Both the position numbers and the translations under genes were made by a program. A DNA stretch of 64,000 nucleotides from Bufo bufo. Taxonomy: Eukaryota; Chordata; Amphibia; Anura; Bufonidae. The notes beneath the pieces were generated by a model, which was not told the origin of the DNA, made no database searches, and saw only the letters and a list, made by a program, of their open reading frames with translations. Below, in pieces: positions 1 through 9,444 of the stretch; positions within the stretch are counted from its first letter, which is position 1; the number at the start of each line of letters is the position of its first letter. Location of the stretch: positions 162,781,183 through 162,845,182 of the forward strand of contig NC_053394.1 of the NCBI RefSeq assembly GCF_905171765.1, read 5' to 3'.

Positions 1-273
1 AGGAAATGTTTGGTTGAAGTTATTGCTGCCAAAGGAGGTTCAACCAGTTATTAAATACAAGGGTTCACATACTTCTTCCACCTGCACTGTGAATGTTTAC
101 ATGGTGTGTTCAATAAAAACATGGTAACATTTAATTATTTGTGTGTTATTCGTTTAAGCAGACTGTGATTGTCTATTGTTGTGACTTAGATGAAGATCAA
201 ATCACATTTTATGACCAATTTGTGTAGAAATCCATATCATTCAGAAGGGTTCACATACTTTTTCTTGCAACTG
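1..273. mobile_element. Tc1/mariner element, terminal fragment
   Basis: The fragment ends at about 273 in an inverted-terminal-repeat sequence. Read on the minus strand, this begins CAGTTGCAAGAAAAAGTATG and is followed by a TA dinucleotide, as expected for Tc1-type insertion. A second copy of the motif GGGTTCACATACTT lies inside at about 61-74, so the end has the inverted/direct repeat layout of many vertebrate Tc1 elements. No transposase is in view because the element runs off the left edge of the window. Confidence 0.75.
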
Positions 274-595
274 TATATGTGTATTATACATATATGTATA
301 GTTGCTGGTTATTAATTGTGTCAAAATAAACGTGAGTGATAGAGTGATAAAGTGCAATCTTGAATCCATTATGACATGGAACATTTATTATGAAACATAT
401 AGAAACCAACAAGAACGCACATGCGCTTCCTGTGCGTTTTCGATATCCTTTTTCTAAAGTTGATAGGAGGCAATCTGGAACTGTGTCTCATTGGGTCACT
501 ACATCTCATTAGATTAAGCTCTTTGTTCAATTCAGATGTACATGAGTGATGAGATGTATAGGTATACTTGAAAAAATCCTATAGATGTCAAAAAA

Positions 596-1236
596 GTGAA
601 GACCTTGCTGAGGAGGACTAACTACAGTAGAGAATATCCACACATTTGCAGAATTATCCGTAAACATCTCCCTGTCCTCAATTACGATGAGGAGTGGAGA
701 GATGTGGTGTCTGCGGGTATCAGGTGTATACCCAAGAAAGCACCTACGGTGGGAAAAAAACTCAGCCCCAGTTTGTTTACTGATACCATTCCTCGCGCAT
801 GTTCCTGGCCAAAAACTACTGGCAATTATAAATGTGGAAGTAAGAAATGCATTTGCTGCCGATACATGTGTGTCACTAAAGAGGTTACATGTACAGTGAA
901 TAACAACAGATACACTCTAAAACAATATATCAACTGTAATACGGAGTATGTTGTGTATGTTTTTACATGCAGAATCTGTAAAGTCCAATATGTTGGATGC
1001 ACTGTAAATACGTATCAGAAAACATCTTAGTGATATTCCTCATTTTCAGACTCGCAATGTATCGGCAGCGAATTTCCACTTCGCCACTGTTCACAGAGGT
1101 GACGCATCTGCGTTTTGTGCACAGGGGATTGAAGTGGTTTCATTGCCCATAAGAGGAGGGAACCGCAGACAAAAACTCCTTAGCAGGGAAACCTTATGGA
1201 TGTTTTCACTTGATACCTGCGTGCCAAAGGGGTTAA
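596..1236 (+). pseudogene. PLE GIY-YIG endonuclease domain, broken
   Basis: An open stretch at 596-1030 encodes the C-terminal part of a Penelope-like polyprotein. It has a cysteine cluster (CGSKKCICC) and then a GIY-YIG-type core, seen as VVYVFTC followed by VQYVGCT. The frame stops at 1030, but the conserved C-terminal end continues in other frames up to about 1236, including the stretch GGNRRQKLLSRETLWMF, so at least one frameshift is present. In PLEs this domain nicks DNA for target-primed reverse transcription. No RT motifs (YADD-like) are seen upstream. The family call is fairly secure; activity is ruled out by truncation and frameshift. Confidence 0.75.
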
Positions 1237-1268
1237 ATAGAAAACATGACCTCACTCTGCAATACAGC

Positions 1269-1769
1269 TAGGGCTACCTTCGCACCGGCGCTTCGGTGTC
1301 CGCCTGTGAGGTTCATATTGGGGCATTCACGGGCGGCCCCGGGCGGATTGGTTTGGCCCCAATGCATTCTGGATGGATGCGGATCCGTTCGGAGTGCATC
1401 AGTTTGGCTCCGTTCCGCCTTTATTCCGCTCTGGAGGCGGACACCGGGGTGGCTGCTTGCAGCATTTTGGTGTCCGCCTGGCCGTGCGGTGCCATCCTGA
1501 CTTGCAGTGTGGGTCGGTGGGGACGGATCCGTTTGACGTTGACTCAATGTGGTGCGGTTGCGGGCGGATCCGTTCCCTGTTGACTTTCGGTGTGGGGTCG
1601 GGACGGATCCGTCTGACTAACAATTGGACTTAAACACTTTTTCACATAGAGTGCGGACGGATCCGTTCTGAACGGATGCCATAGTTTGCATTTATAGGTC
1701 CATTTGCATTTATCCGTCTGTGCGGATGGTAGACGGATCCGCACCTAATGCAGGTGTGAAAGTGGCCTA
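1269..1769. mobile_element. Palindromic MITE with ACGGATCCGT motifs
   Basis: It interrupts the PLE. The ends are imperfect inverted repeats: the left begins TAGGGCTACCTTCGCACC and the right, read in reverse, TAGGCCACTTTCACACC. The body carries many copies of the palindrome ACGGATCCGT or close variants. There is no coding potential; open frames in it are by-products of GC content. The target duplication could not be fixed beyond a possible TA. Confidence 0.55.
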
Positions 1770-1897
1770 AGATATGTTCATTATGTGTATGTATGCATCA
1801 CCTGTGATACTGGATCTCCTCCCCTGGACCGCTGAATGGTTCCCATTCCAGGCTCCAGGTGCGGACCCTTTGCTGATTAGAGGGGGTTGGACCTTGT

Positions 1898-1985
1898 GCT
1901 ACATAAAAAGGAATGGTTTTACTATGTGTGTTATGTCTTGATGAAGGGCTGGATTCTGTAGCCCGAAACATGTTACTACACCTTT
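1898..1985 (+). ncRNA. Degenerate hammerhead-ribozyme-like fold of PLE
   Basis: The core reads TTGATGA (1938-1944; consensus CTGANGA), then a five-pair stem II GGGCT/AGCCC (1946-1950 with 1960-1964), then GAAAC (1965-1969). A TATA-like ACATAAAAAG lies at 1901-1910. Hammerhead ribozymes are established in PLE terminal repeats. The first core base is changed and no convincing stem I is visible, so this copy is probably inactive. Confidence 0.5.
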
Positions 1986-2195
1986 TTCCTGTGATTTTGG
2001 TGGATTTTATATGATGAGCAAATAAATAACTATTTTTTACTCCACAAGAAGCTGGATTCCCTCTTTCTGTTGGTTTCTATATGTATCATAATAAATGTTC
2101 CATGTCATAATGGATTCAAGATTGCACTTTATCACTCTACCATCACGTTTATTTTGACACAATTAATAACAAGCAACTATACATATATGTATAAT

Positions 2196-2198
<3 letters not shown>

Positions 2199-2257
<59 letters not shown>

Positions 2258-2282
2258 ATATATACATACACACATATATATG
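2199..2282. repeat. TA/TG microsatellite
   Basis: An almost pure (TA)n run spans 2199-2251 and grades into mixed TG/TA/CA dinucleotides to 2282. It abuts the inverted arm of the PLE, which itself contains ATACATATATGTAT, so the run probably expanded from the PLE end. Confidence 0.9.
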
Positions 2283-2414
2283 GATTTGAACCAAACAGGT
2301 AGATAGAAAACACATTGCAAACGCACAGGAATAGCATGTGCGTTTTTGCCTCCTTTATAGCACTATTGCACCTCATTATTTTATCACTTACATGTATTTT
2401 GATACCAGCAGGTA

Positions 2415-3322
2415 TACACTCACCTAAAGAATTATTAGGAACACCTGTTCTATTTCTCATTAATGTGATTATCTAGTCAACCAATCACATGGCAGTTGCT
2501 TCAATGCATGTAGGGTTATGGTCCTGGTCAAGACAATCTCCTGAACTCCAAACTGAATGTCAGAATGGGAAAGAAAGGTGTGCTACAACAGCAGAAGATC
2601 CCACCGGGTACCACTCATCTCCACTAAAAATGGGAAAAAGAGGCTACAATTTGCACGAGCTCACCAAAATTGGACTGTTGAAGACTGGAAAAATGTTGCC
2701 TGGTCTGATGAGTCTCGATTTCTGTTGAGACATTCAAATGGTAGAGTCCGAATTTGGCGTAAACAGAATGAGAACAAGTATCCATCATGCCTTGTTACCA
2801 CTGTGCAGGCTGGTGGTGGTGGTGGTGTAATGTTGTGGGGGATGTTTTCTGGGCACACTTCAGGCCCCTTAGTACCAATTGGCCATCGTTTAAATGCCAC
2901 GGGCTACCTGAGCATTGTTTCTGACCATGTCCATCCCTTCATGACCACCATGTACCCATCCTCTGATGGCTACTTCCAGCAGGATAATGCACCATGTCAC
3001 AAAGCTTGAATCATTTCAAATTGGTTTCTTGAACATGACAATGAGTTCACTGTACTAAAATGGCCCCCACAGTCACCAGATCTCAACCCAATAGAGCATC
3101 TTTGGGATGTGGTGGAACGGAAGCTTCGTGCCCTGGATGTGCATCCCTCAAATCTCCATCAACTGCAAGATGCTATCCTATCAATATGGGCCAACATTTC
3201 TAAAGAATGCTATCAGCACCTTGTTGAATCAATGCCACGTAGAATTAAGGCAGTTCTGAAGGCAAAAGAGGGTCCAACACCGTATTAGTATGGTGTTCCT
3301 AATAATTCTTTAGGTGAGTGTA
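2415..3322 (+). mobile_element. Tc1/mariner element, internally deleted
   Basis: The terminal repeats are near perfect. The left begins ACTCACCTAAAGAATTATTA and the right mirrors it at 3300-3320, with TA on each side. At about 0.9 kb it is shorter than a full Tc1 (1.3-1.6 kb). The transposase part for the N-terminal DNA-binding domain is missing. The broken transposase lies at 2557-3288. Confidence 0.9.
2557..3288 (+). pseudogene. Tc1 transposase, N-truncated with internal stop
   Basis: The frame opens at 2557 and runs to a TGA at 3007-3009, then continues in the same frame to a TAG at 3286-3288. The TGA sits where an arginine (CGA) codon would fit, which suggests a CpG transition. All three catalytic acidic residues of the DDE domain remain: WSDESRF, QQDNAPCH and SPDLNPIEHLW, the last after the stop. 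The paired helix-turn-helix region that binds the terminal repeats is lost. The copy cannot make transposase but its ends could still be substrates. Confidence 0.88.
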
Positions 3323-3590
3323 TATATAAGCCTCCCCACTTTTTTCACTTTTTTTGAGAAAAAACGCATTGAAAACGCACAGAAATCGCATGTGCGTTTT
3401 TTGGCCCTTTTTGATCCTTTACATCTATATTAATATTTTATACAAATCGTCTCATGTTTTAATGATCTTAAACATTTGTTGAAGCTTTTTTGCTGCTTTT
3501 ATTCTATGGTAAGAAAAAACACAGAAAAAGGACAATTGGTATACATACAACTGCCCTTAGGATGCTATGATGGAAATCATGAATGAGAAT
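3323..3590. other. Unclassified spacer with AAAACGCAC motifs
   Basis: No gene is seen. The stretch has mirrored motifs near 3360-3400 (AAAACGCACAG and GCATGTGCGTTTT) like those flanking the first PLE at about 412-440 and 2310-2347. It is probably part of the same PLE or of the repeat it landed in. Confidence 0.3.
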
Positions 3591-3741
3591 AGGTGCGGAA
3601 TAATGTCACAATCTAATATGATGGACAATGTTTTATTATGAATCTACATATGAGTCCCGGTACAATATATCGGGATCCGTATCCATGCTTTCCAAAAATC
3701 CCTCACTGTCCCAGCATACATTGCAACATCCATAGACACTA

Positions 3742-3748
3742 TATAAAA
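3742..3748 (+). promoter_or_regulatory. TATA box of PLE end
   Basis: TATAAAA in the context CACTATATAAAAGG lies 18 bases before stem I of the hammerhead-like fold. The same spacing pattern recurs in the PLE end at 29.7 kb on the opposite strand. Confidence 0.5.
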
Positions 3749-3765
3749 GGAAGAGCTCGGAATAT

Positions 3766-3828
3766 CACTGTTTAAACCACTGAGGAAGGGGTTTTTCTAC
3801 CCCGAAACGCGTTTGGTAAATAACAGTG
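3766..3828 (+). ncRNA. Hammerhead-ribozyme-like fold with paired stem I
   Basis: The core is CTGAGGA (3780-3786; consensus CTGANGA), then stem II GGGG/CCCC, then GAAAC (3804-3808), a short palindromic ACGCGT for stem III, and GTT as the cleavage triplet. Stem I is strongly supported: CACTGTT (3766-3772) pairs with AACAGTG (3822-3828) and ACCA (3776-3779) pairs with TGGT (3814-3817), leaving an internal loop as in natural type I hammerheads. PLE hammerheads have a very short stem III and are thought to act best as dimers. Self-cleavage is inferred from structure only. Confidence 0.7.
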
Positions 3829-4140
3829 AGGGAATACCAAGGAAGAGCTACCAAGAAAGAGCGCTCTGGTTCGCATGAATATATACCCGGGAAACCTAAC
3901 AATATTTGAAAAAAGACCTCTGTATCCAAATATGGAATAAAGCTCCGCCTGAATTCTTGATCACGTGACCCGCTCAAGAACCACGTGGGACGCCAGACAG
4001 GTCCTTGCAGGTCACAGCGGAGACCAACACCACACAGGCCCTCGCAGACTACAGCGAAGATTAACTTCACCCTGTGCAAGTGGATCGCCAAAAGCGGACG
4101 TCAAGAGCGGTAAAGTACTGCACCGTACCAATAAGAATTC

Positions 4141-4619
4141 TGTTTGATAAATGGTCTTTCCTCATCCAGCATATGTGGTAGAATCCTAAGAGAGATTCCA
4201 AAACTGAGTCCTATTGTGTGGATACCACTGTGATACACACATTGTATGCATCCAACTGACTTGTCTCCTCAGATAGGAGCCTATTGAGACTGTGGTGAAC
4301 AACCATCCAATTCACCAATCAATCGAATTTGCTGCTATCTTGCCAATTTGCACGTTTTCTCACCATATGTTACTAGACGTCTAATATGATTATGATTTTT
4401 ACCATTGATCATGGTTTTACTATTAACTATGTTTTTAATCATTTTTAATCATATTTAGTGAGTATATCTGATAAAGTATCCTTTGATAAACCCTTATACA
4501 CCTGTCCATTACTTGCCATATATCGAGTGACCCCAGAATCCTCTTACAATTTATCCAATCTCTCTTACCAGCATTTGGGAGTGCTGTGGGGCAGTGCACC
4601 TTCCAAACGTGGAACAGTG
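4141..4619. other. AT-rich stretch without recognised gene
   Basis: No coding region or clear repeat boundary is visible. It contains a run of near-repeats based on AATCAT/GATTAT at about 4385-4455. It separates the PLE end from the truncated 3' end of the gypsy element and may belong to the PLE. Confidence 0.4.
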
Positions 4620-5057
4620 AGTGAGCCACCATTTTCTTCTGTGTCCTTGAAGATGATGTCTCCATTCCTTAAAAGCTGAAATGATAGCTAACAGTTCTTT
4701 ATTCCCCACATCATAATTCTCAGCAGGAGAAAAGAGCACACGGATGCACGAATAGTCCCTATAGCACAGTCTGAAGCATCTACTTCCACAATGAAGTTCT
4801 GGGTCTGGATGAACTAATACAGGGGCTGTAGTGAACTTGGACTTTAGGAGATAAAAGGATTCCTGTGCTTGGGGAGACCAGACAAAAGCATTTTTTTTTC
4901 TTAGACAACTGTGTAATAGGAGTAATTATTTCTGAGAAATTATTAATAAAGCGTCTATAAAAATTGGCAAAACCTATGAAACGTTGAACTTCTTTTATGC
5001 TCCTGGGGGTAGGCCAGTCTACTATTGCTTTAATTTTGCTAGAGTCCATGTGTAGAC
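4620..5057 (-). pseudogene. Ty3/gypsy RT thumb and RNase H, truncated
   Basis: The minus strand encodes the end of the reverse transcriptase and the start of RNase H of the gypsy element whose earlier part lies at 14.9-20.1 kb. One recognisable stretch contains [20 protein letters not shown], typical of the gypsy RT thumb/connection. A second, in another frame, contains NYDVGNKELLAIISAFKEW, typical of the RNase H region. A frameshift separates them and the rest (RNase H end, integrase, 3' LTR) is missing. The hAT at 5058-14884 splits it from the RT palm; joining across the 8-base duplication keeps the reading frame. Confidence 0.85.
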
Positions 5058-5489
5058 TAGAGATGTCCCGAACTATTCGCCGGCGAACAGTTCCCGGCGA
5101 ACATAGCTTGTTCGCGTTCGCTGCGTCGGGCGAACATATGCTATGTTCGGTCTGCCCCCTATTCATCATCATTGAGCAAACTTTGACCCTGTACCTCACA
5201 GTCAGCAGACACATTCCAGCCAATCAGCAGCATACCCTCCCTCCCAGACCCTCCCACCTCCTGGACAGCATCCATTTTAGATTCATTCGGAAGCTGCAGT
5301 CTTAGTGAGAGGAGGGACAGTGTAGCTGCTGCTGATTTAATAGGGAAATCGATAGCTAGGCCAGTGTATTCAGTGTCCACTCCAGTACTGAAAGACTCAT
5401 CTGATCTCTGCTGTAAGGACAGCGTCCTGTCAGCACCCCAAAAGCCCTTTTTAGGGCTAGTACATCAGTCTGCTTTTTTTTTTTCTCTG

Positions 5490-8400
5490 TAATCTAATTG
5501 CAGTTGCCTGCCAGCGTGTGTCAGGCCCTGCCAGTGCACAGTGTCATCAGTGCAACTCATATCTGGTGTCACAGTAGATTACATTTTAAAAAAACCAACA
5601 ATTTTGACTGTAATATAATAGCAGTCAGTTGCCTGCAAGCGTGTGTGTTTCAGGCCCTGCAAGTGCACAGTGTCACGAGTGCAACTCATATCTGGTGTCA
5701 CAGTAGATTGCATAAAAAAAAAACAACAACAATTTTGACTGTAATATAATAGCAGTCAGTTGCCTGCAAGCGTGTGTGTTTCAGGCCCTGTAAGTGCACA
5801 GTGTCACCAGTGCAACTCATATCTGGTGTCACAGTAGATTACATAAATAAAATAAAAATACATTTTTGACTGTAATATAATAGCAGTCAGTTGCCTGCAA
5901 GCGTGTGTGTTTCAGGCCCTGCAAGCGCACAGTGTCACCAGTGCAACTCATATCTGGTGTCACAGTAGATTACATAAAAAAATAAAAATAATTTTGACTG
6001 TAATATAATAGCAGTCAGTTGCCGGCAAGCGTGTGTGTTTCAGGCCCTGCAAGTGCACAGTGTCACCAGTGCAACTCCTATCTGGTGTCACAGTATATTA
6101 CATTTAAAAAAAAGAAAAAAGTTTTGACTGTAATATAATAGCAGTCAGTTGCCTGCAAGCGTGTGTGTTTCAGGCCCTGCCAGTGCACAGTGTCACCAGT
6201 GCAACTCATATCTGGTGTCACAATAGATTACATTTAAAGAATAATAATAACATTTTGACTGCAAGCGTGTGTGTTTCAGGCCCTGCAAGTGCACAGTGTC
6301 ACCAGTGCAACTCATATCTGGTGTCACAGTAGATTACATTTAAAAAAAAGAAAATAATTTTGACTGTAATATAATAGCAGTCAGTTGCCTGCAAGCGTGT
6401 GTGTTTCAGGCCCTGCAAGTGCACAGTGTCACCAGTGCAACTCATATCTGGTGTCACAGTAGATTACATAAAAAAAAAAAAAAAAAATTTGACTGTAATA
6501 TAATAGCAGTCAGTTGCCTGCAAGCGTGTGTGTTTCAGGCCCTGCAAGTGCACAGTGTCACCAGTGCAACTCATATCTGGTGTCACAGTAGATTACATTT
6601 AAAAAAAAGAAAAAAGTTTTGACTGTAATATAATAGCAGTCAGTTGCCTGCAAGCGTGTGTGTTTCAGGCCCTGCAAGTGCACAGTGTCACCAGTGCAAC
6701 TCATATCTGGTGTCACAGTAGATTACATTAAAAAAAAAACAACAATTTTGACTGTATTATAATAGCAGTCAGTTGCCTGCAAGCGTGTGTGTTTCAGGCC
6801 CTGTAAGTGCACAGTGTCGCCAGTGCAACTCATATCTGGTGTCACAGTAGATTACATAAAAAAATGAAAATAATTTTGACTGTAATATAATAGCAGTCAG
6901 TTGCCTGCAAGCGTGTGTGTTTCAGGCCCTGCAAGTGCACAGTGTCACCAGTGCAACTCATATCTGGTGTCACAGTAGATTACATTTAAAAAAAAGAAAA
7001 AAAGTTTTGACTGTAATATAATAGCAGTCAGTTGCCTGCAAGCGTGTGTGTTTCAGGCCCTGCAAGTGCACAGTGTCACCAGTGCAACTCATATCTGGTG
7101 TCACAGTAGATTACATTTAAAGAATAATAATACAATTTTGACTGCAAGCGTGTGTGTTTCAGGCCCTGCAAGTGCACAGTGTCACCAGTGAAACTCATAT
7201 CTGGTGTCACAGTAGATTACATTTAAAAAAACTAAATTTTTTTTGACTGTAATATAATAGCAGTCAGTTGCCTGCAAGCGTGTGTGTTTTAGGCCCTGCA
7301 AGTGCACAGTGTCACTAGTGAAACTCATATCTGGTGTCACAGTAGATTACATTTAAAAAAACAATAACAATTTTGACTGTAATATAATAGCAGTCAGTTG
7401 CCTGCAAGCATGTGTGTTTCAGGCCCTGCAAGTGCACAGTGTCACCAGTGCAACTCATATCTGGTGTCACAGTAGATTACATTTAAAAAAAACAACAACA
7501 ATTTTGACTGTAATATAATAGCAGTCAGTTGCCTGCAAGCGTGTGTGTTTCAGGCCCTGCAAGTGCACAGTGTCACCAGTGCAACTCATATCTGGTGTCA
7601 CAGTAGATTACATTTAAAAAAAACAACAACAATTTTGACTGTAATATAATAGCAGTCAGTTGCCTGCAAGCGTGTGTGTTTCAGGCCCTGCAAGTGCACA
7701 GTGTCACCAGTGCAACTCATATCTGGTGTCACAGTAGATTACATTTAAAAAAAAGAAAAAAGTTTTGACTGTAATATAATAGCAGTCAGTTGCCTGCAAG
7801 CGTGTGTGTTTCAGGCCCTGCAAGTGCACAGTGTCACCAGTGCAACTCATATCTGGTGTCACAGTAGATTACATTAAAAAAAAAACAACAATTTTGACTG
7901 TATTATAATAGCAGTCAGTTGCCTGCAAGCGTGTGTGTTTCAGGCCCTGTAAGTGCACAGTGTCGCCAGTGCAACTCATATCTGGTGTCACAGTAGATTA
8001 CATAAAAAAATGAAAATAATTTTGACTGTAATATAATAGCAGTCAGTTGCCTGCAAGCGTGTGTGTGTCAGGCCCTGCAAGTGCACAGTGTCACCAGTGC
8101 AACTCATATCTGGTGTCACAGTAGATTACATTTAAAAAAAAGAAAAAAAGTTTTGACTGTAATATAATAGCAGTCAGTTGCCTGCAAGCGTGTGTGTTTC
8201 AGGCCCTGCAAGTGCACAGTGTCACCAGTGCAACTCATATCTGGTGTCACAGTAGATTACATTTAAAGAATAATAATACAATTTTGACTGCAAGCGTGTG
8301 TGTTTCAGGCCCTGCAAGTGCACAGTGTCACCAGTGAAACTCATATCTGGTGTCACAGTAGATTACATTTAAAAAAACTAAATTTTTTTTGACTGTAATA

Positions 8401-9420
8401 TAATAGCAGTCAGTTGCCTGCAAGCGTGTGTGTTTTAGGCCCTGCAAGTGCACAGTGTCACTAGTGAAACTCATATCTGGTGTCACAGTAGATTACATTT
8501 AAAAAAACAATAACAATTTTGACTGTAATATAATAGCAGTCAGTTGCCTGCAAGCATGTGTGTTTCAGGCCCTGCAAGTGCACAGTGTCACCAGTGCAAC
8601 TCATATCTGGTGTCACAGTAGATTACATTTAAAAAAAACAACAACAATTTTGACTGTAATATAATAGCAGTCAGTTGCCTGCAAGCGTGTGTGTTTCAGG
8701 CCCTGCAAGTGCACAGTGTCACCAGTGCAACTCATATCTGGTGTCACAGTAGATTACATTTAAAAAAAACAACAACAATTTTGACTGTAATATAATAGCA
8801 GTCAGTTGCCTGCAAGCGTGTGTGTGTCAGGCCCTGCAAGTGCACAGTGTCACTAGTGAAACTCATATCTGGTGTCACAGTAGATTACATTTAAAAAAAC
8901 AACAACAATTTTGACTGTAATATAATAGCAGTCAGTTGCCTGCAAGCATGTGTGTTTCAGGCCCTGCAAGTGCACAGTGTCACCAGTGCAACTCATATCT
9001 GGTGTCACAGTAGATTACATTTAAAAAAAACAACAACAATTTTGACTGTAATATAATAGCAGTCAGTTGCCTGCAAGCGTGTGTGTTTCAGGCCCTGCAA
9101 GTGCACAGTGTCACCAGTGCAACTCATATCTGGTGTCACAGTAGATTACATTTAAAAAAAACAACAACAATTTTGACTGTAATATAATAGCAGTCAGTTG
9201 CCTGCAAGCGTGTGTGTGTCAGGCCCTGCAAGTGCACAGTGTCACCAGTGCAACTCATATCTGGTGTCACAGTAGATTACATTTAAAAAAAACTATTTTG
9301 ACTGTAATATAATAGCAGTTAGTTGCCTGCAAGCGTGTGTGTCAGGCCTACAGCGTGTACTGTGCCAACTACTGCCTGTGCACAGTGCCACTCATATCTG
9401 GTGTCACAGTAGCTTGCACG
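5490..9420. repeat. hAT-internal minisatellite, about 124 bp unit
   Basis: About 31 copies of a 105-130 bp unit stand head to tail. Each has TTGCCTGCAAGCGTGTGTGT, a CAGGCCCTGCAAGTGCACAG block, ACTCATATCTGGTGTCACAG, and an A-rich linker of variable length that makes up most of the variation. A higher-order repeat is visible: the copy with the unusual ACTGTATTAT at 6751 recurs at 7897, a shift of 1146 bases, together with its neighbours. Open frames in the array follow from the repeat and are not genes. A degenerate unit leads straight into the transposase start codon. Confidence 0.95.
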
Positions 9421-9444
9421 CATAGTACAACTAATCTAAAAAAA

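Larger units (their letters stand above)
276..2200 (+). mobile_element. Penelope-like element with inverted end copies
   Basis: The segment 276-400 reappears in reverse complement at about 2070-2200, so the element is bracketed by inverted copies of one end. Between them lie a GIY-YIG endonuclease remnant on the plus strand (596-1236), a nested MITE (1269-1769), and a promoter-like stretch with a TATA-like box (about 1901) followed by a hammerhead-like motif. Endonuclease, TATA and ribozyme-like core all point to a Penelope-like retroelement. The reverse transcriptase part is missing, so the copy is dead. The right arm runs into a TA microsatellite and the exact end is unclear. Confidence 0.65.
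3591..4140 (+). mobile_element. Penelope-like element end (promoter and ribozyme part)
   Basis: This non-coding block contains a TATA box (TATAAAA, 3742-3748) and, directly after it, a well-formed hammerhead-like fold (3766-3828). This is the arrangement expected of a PLE terminal repeat. No protein-coding part remains. The right boundary is uncertain, and similar AT-rich sequence continues to about 4.5 kb. Confidence 0.5.

Noticed and set aside
1233..1744. Several overlapping ORFs at 1.2-1.7 kb
   Set aside because: All lie in the GC-rich MITE with repeated GGATCC motifs and show no protein family.
2149..2460. ORFs with poly-Tyr/Ile runs over the TA repeat
   Set aside because: They are translations of a microsatellite.
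5490..9420. Array of repeats with spacers that could suggest a CRISPR-like locus
   Set aside because: Units are about 124 bases and nearly identical throughout; the variable parts are A-rich slippage tracts, not unique spacers, and the context is a eukaryotic hAT element.
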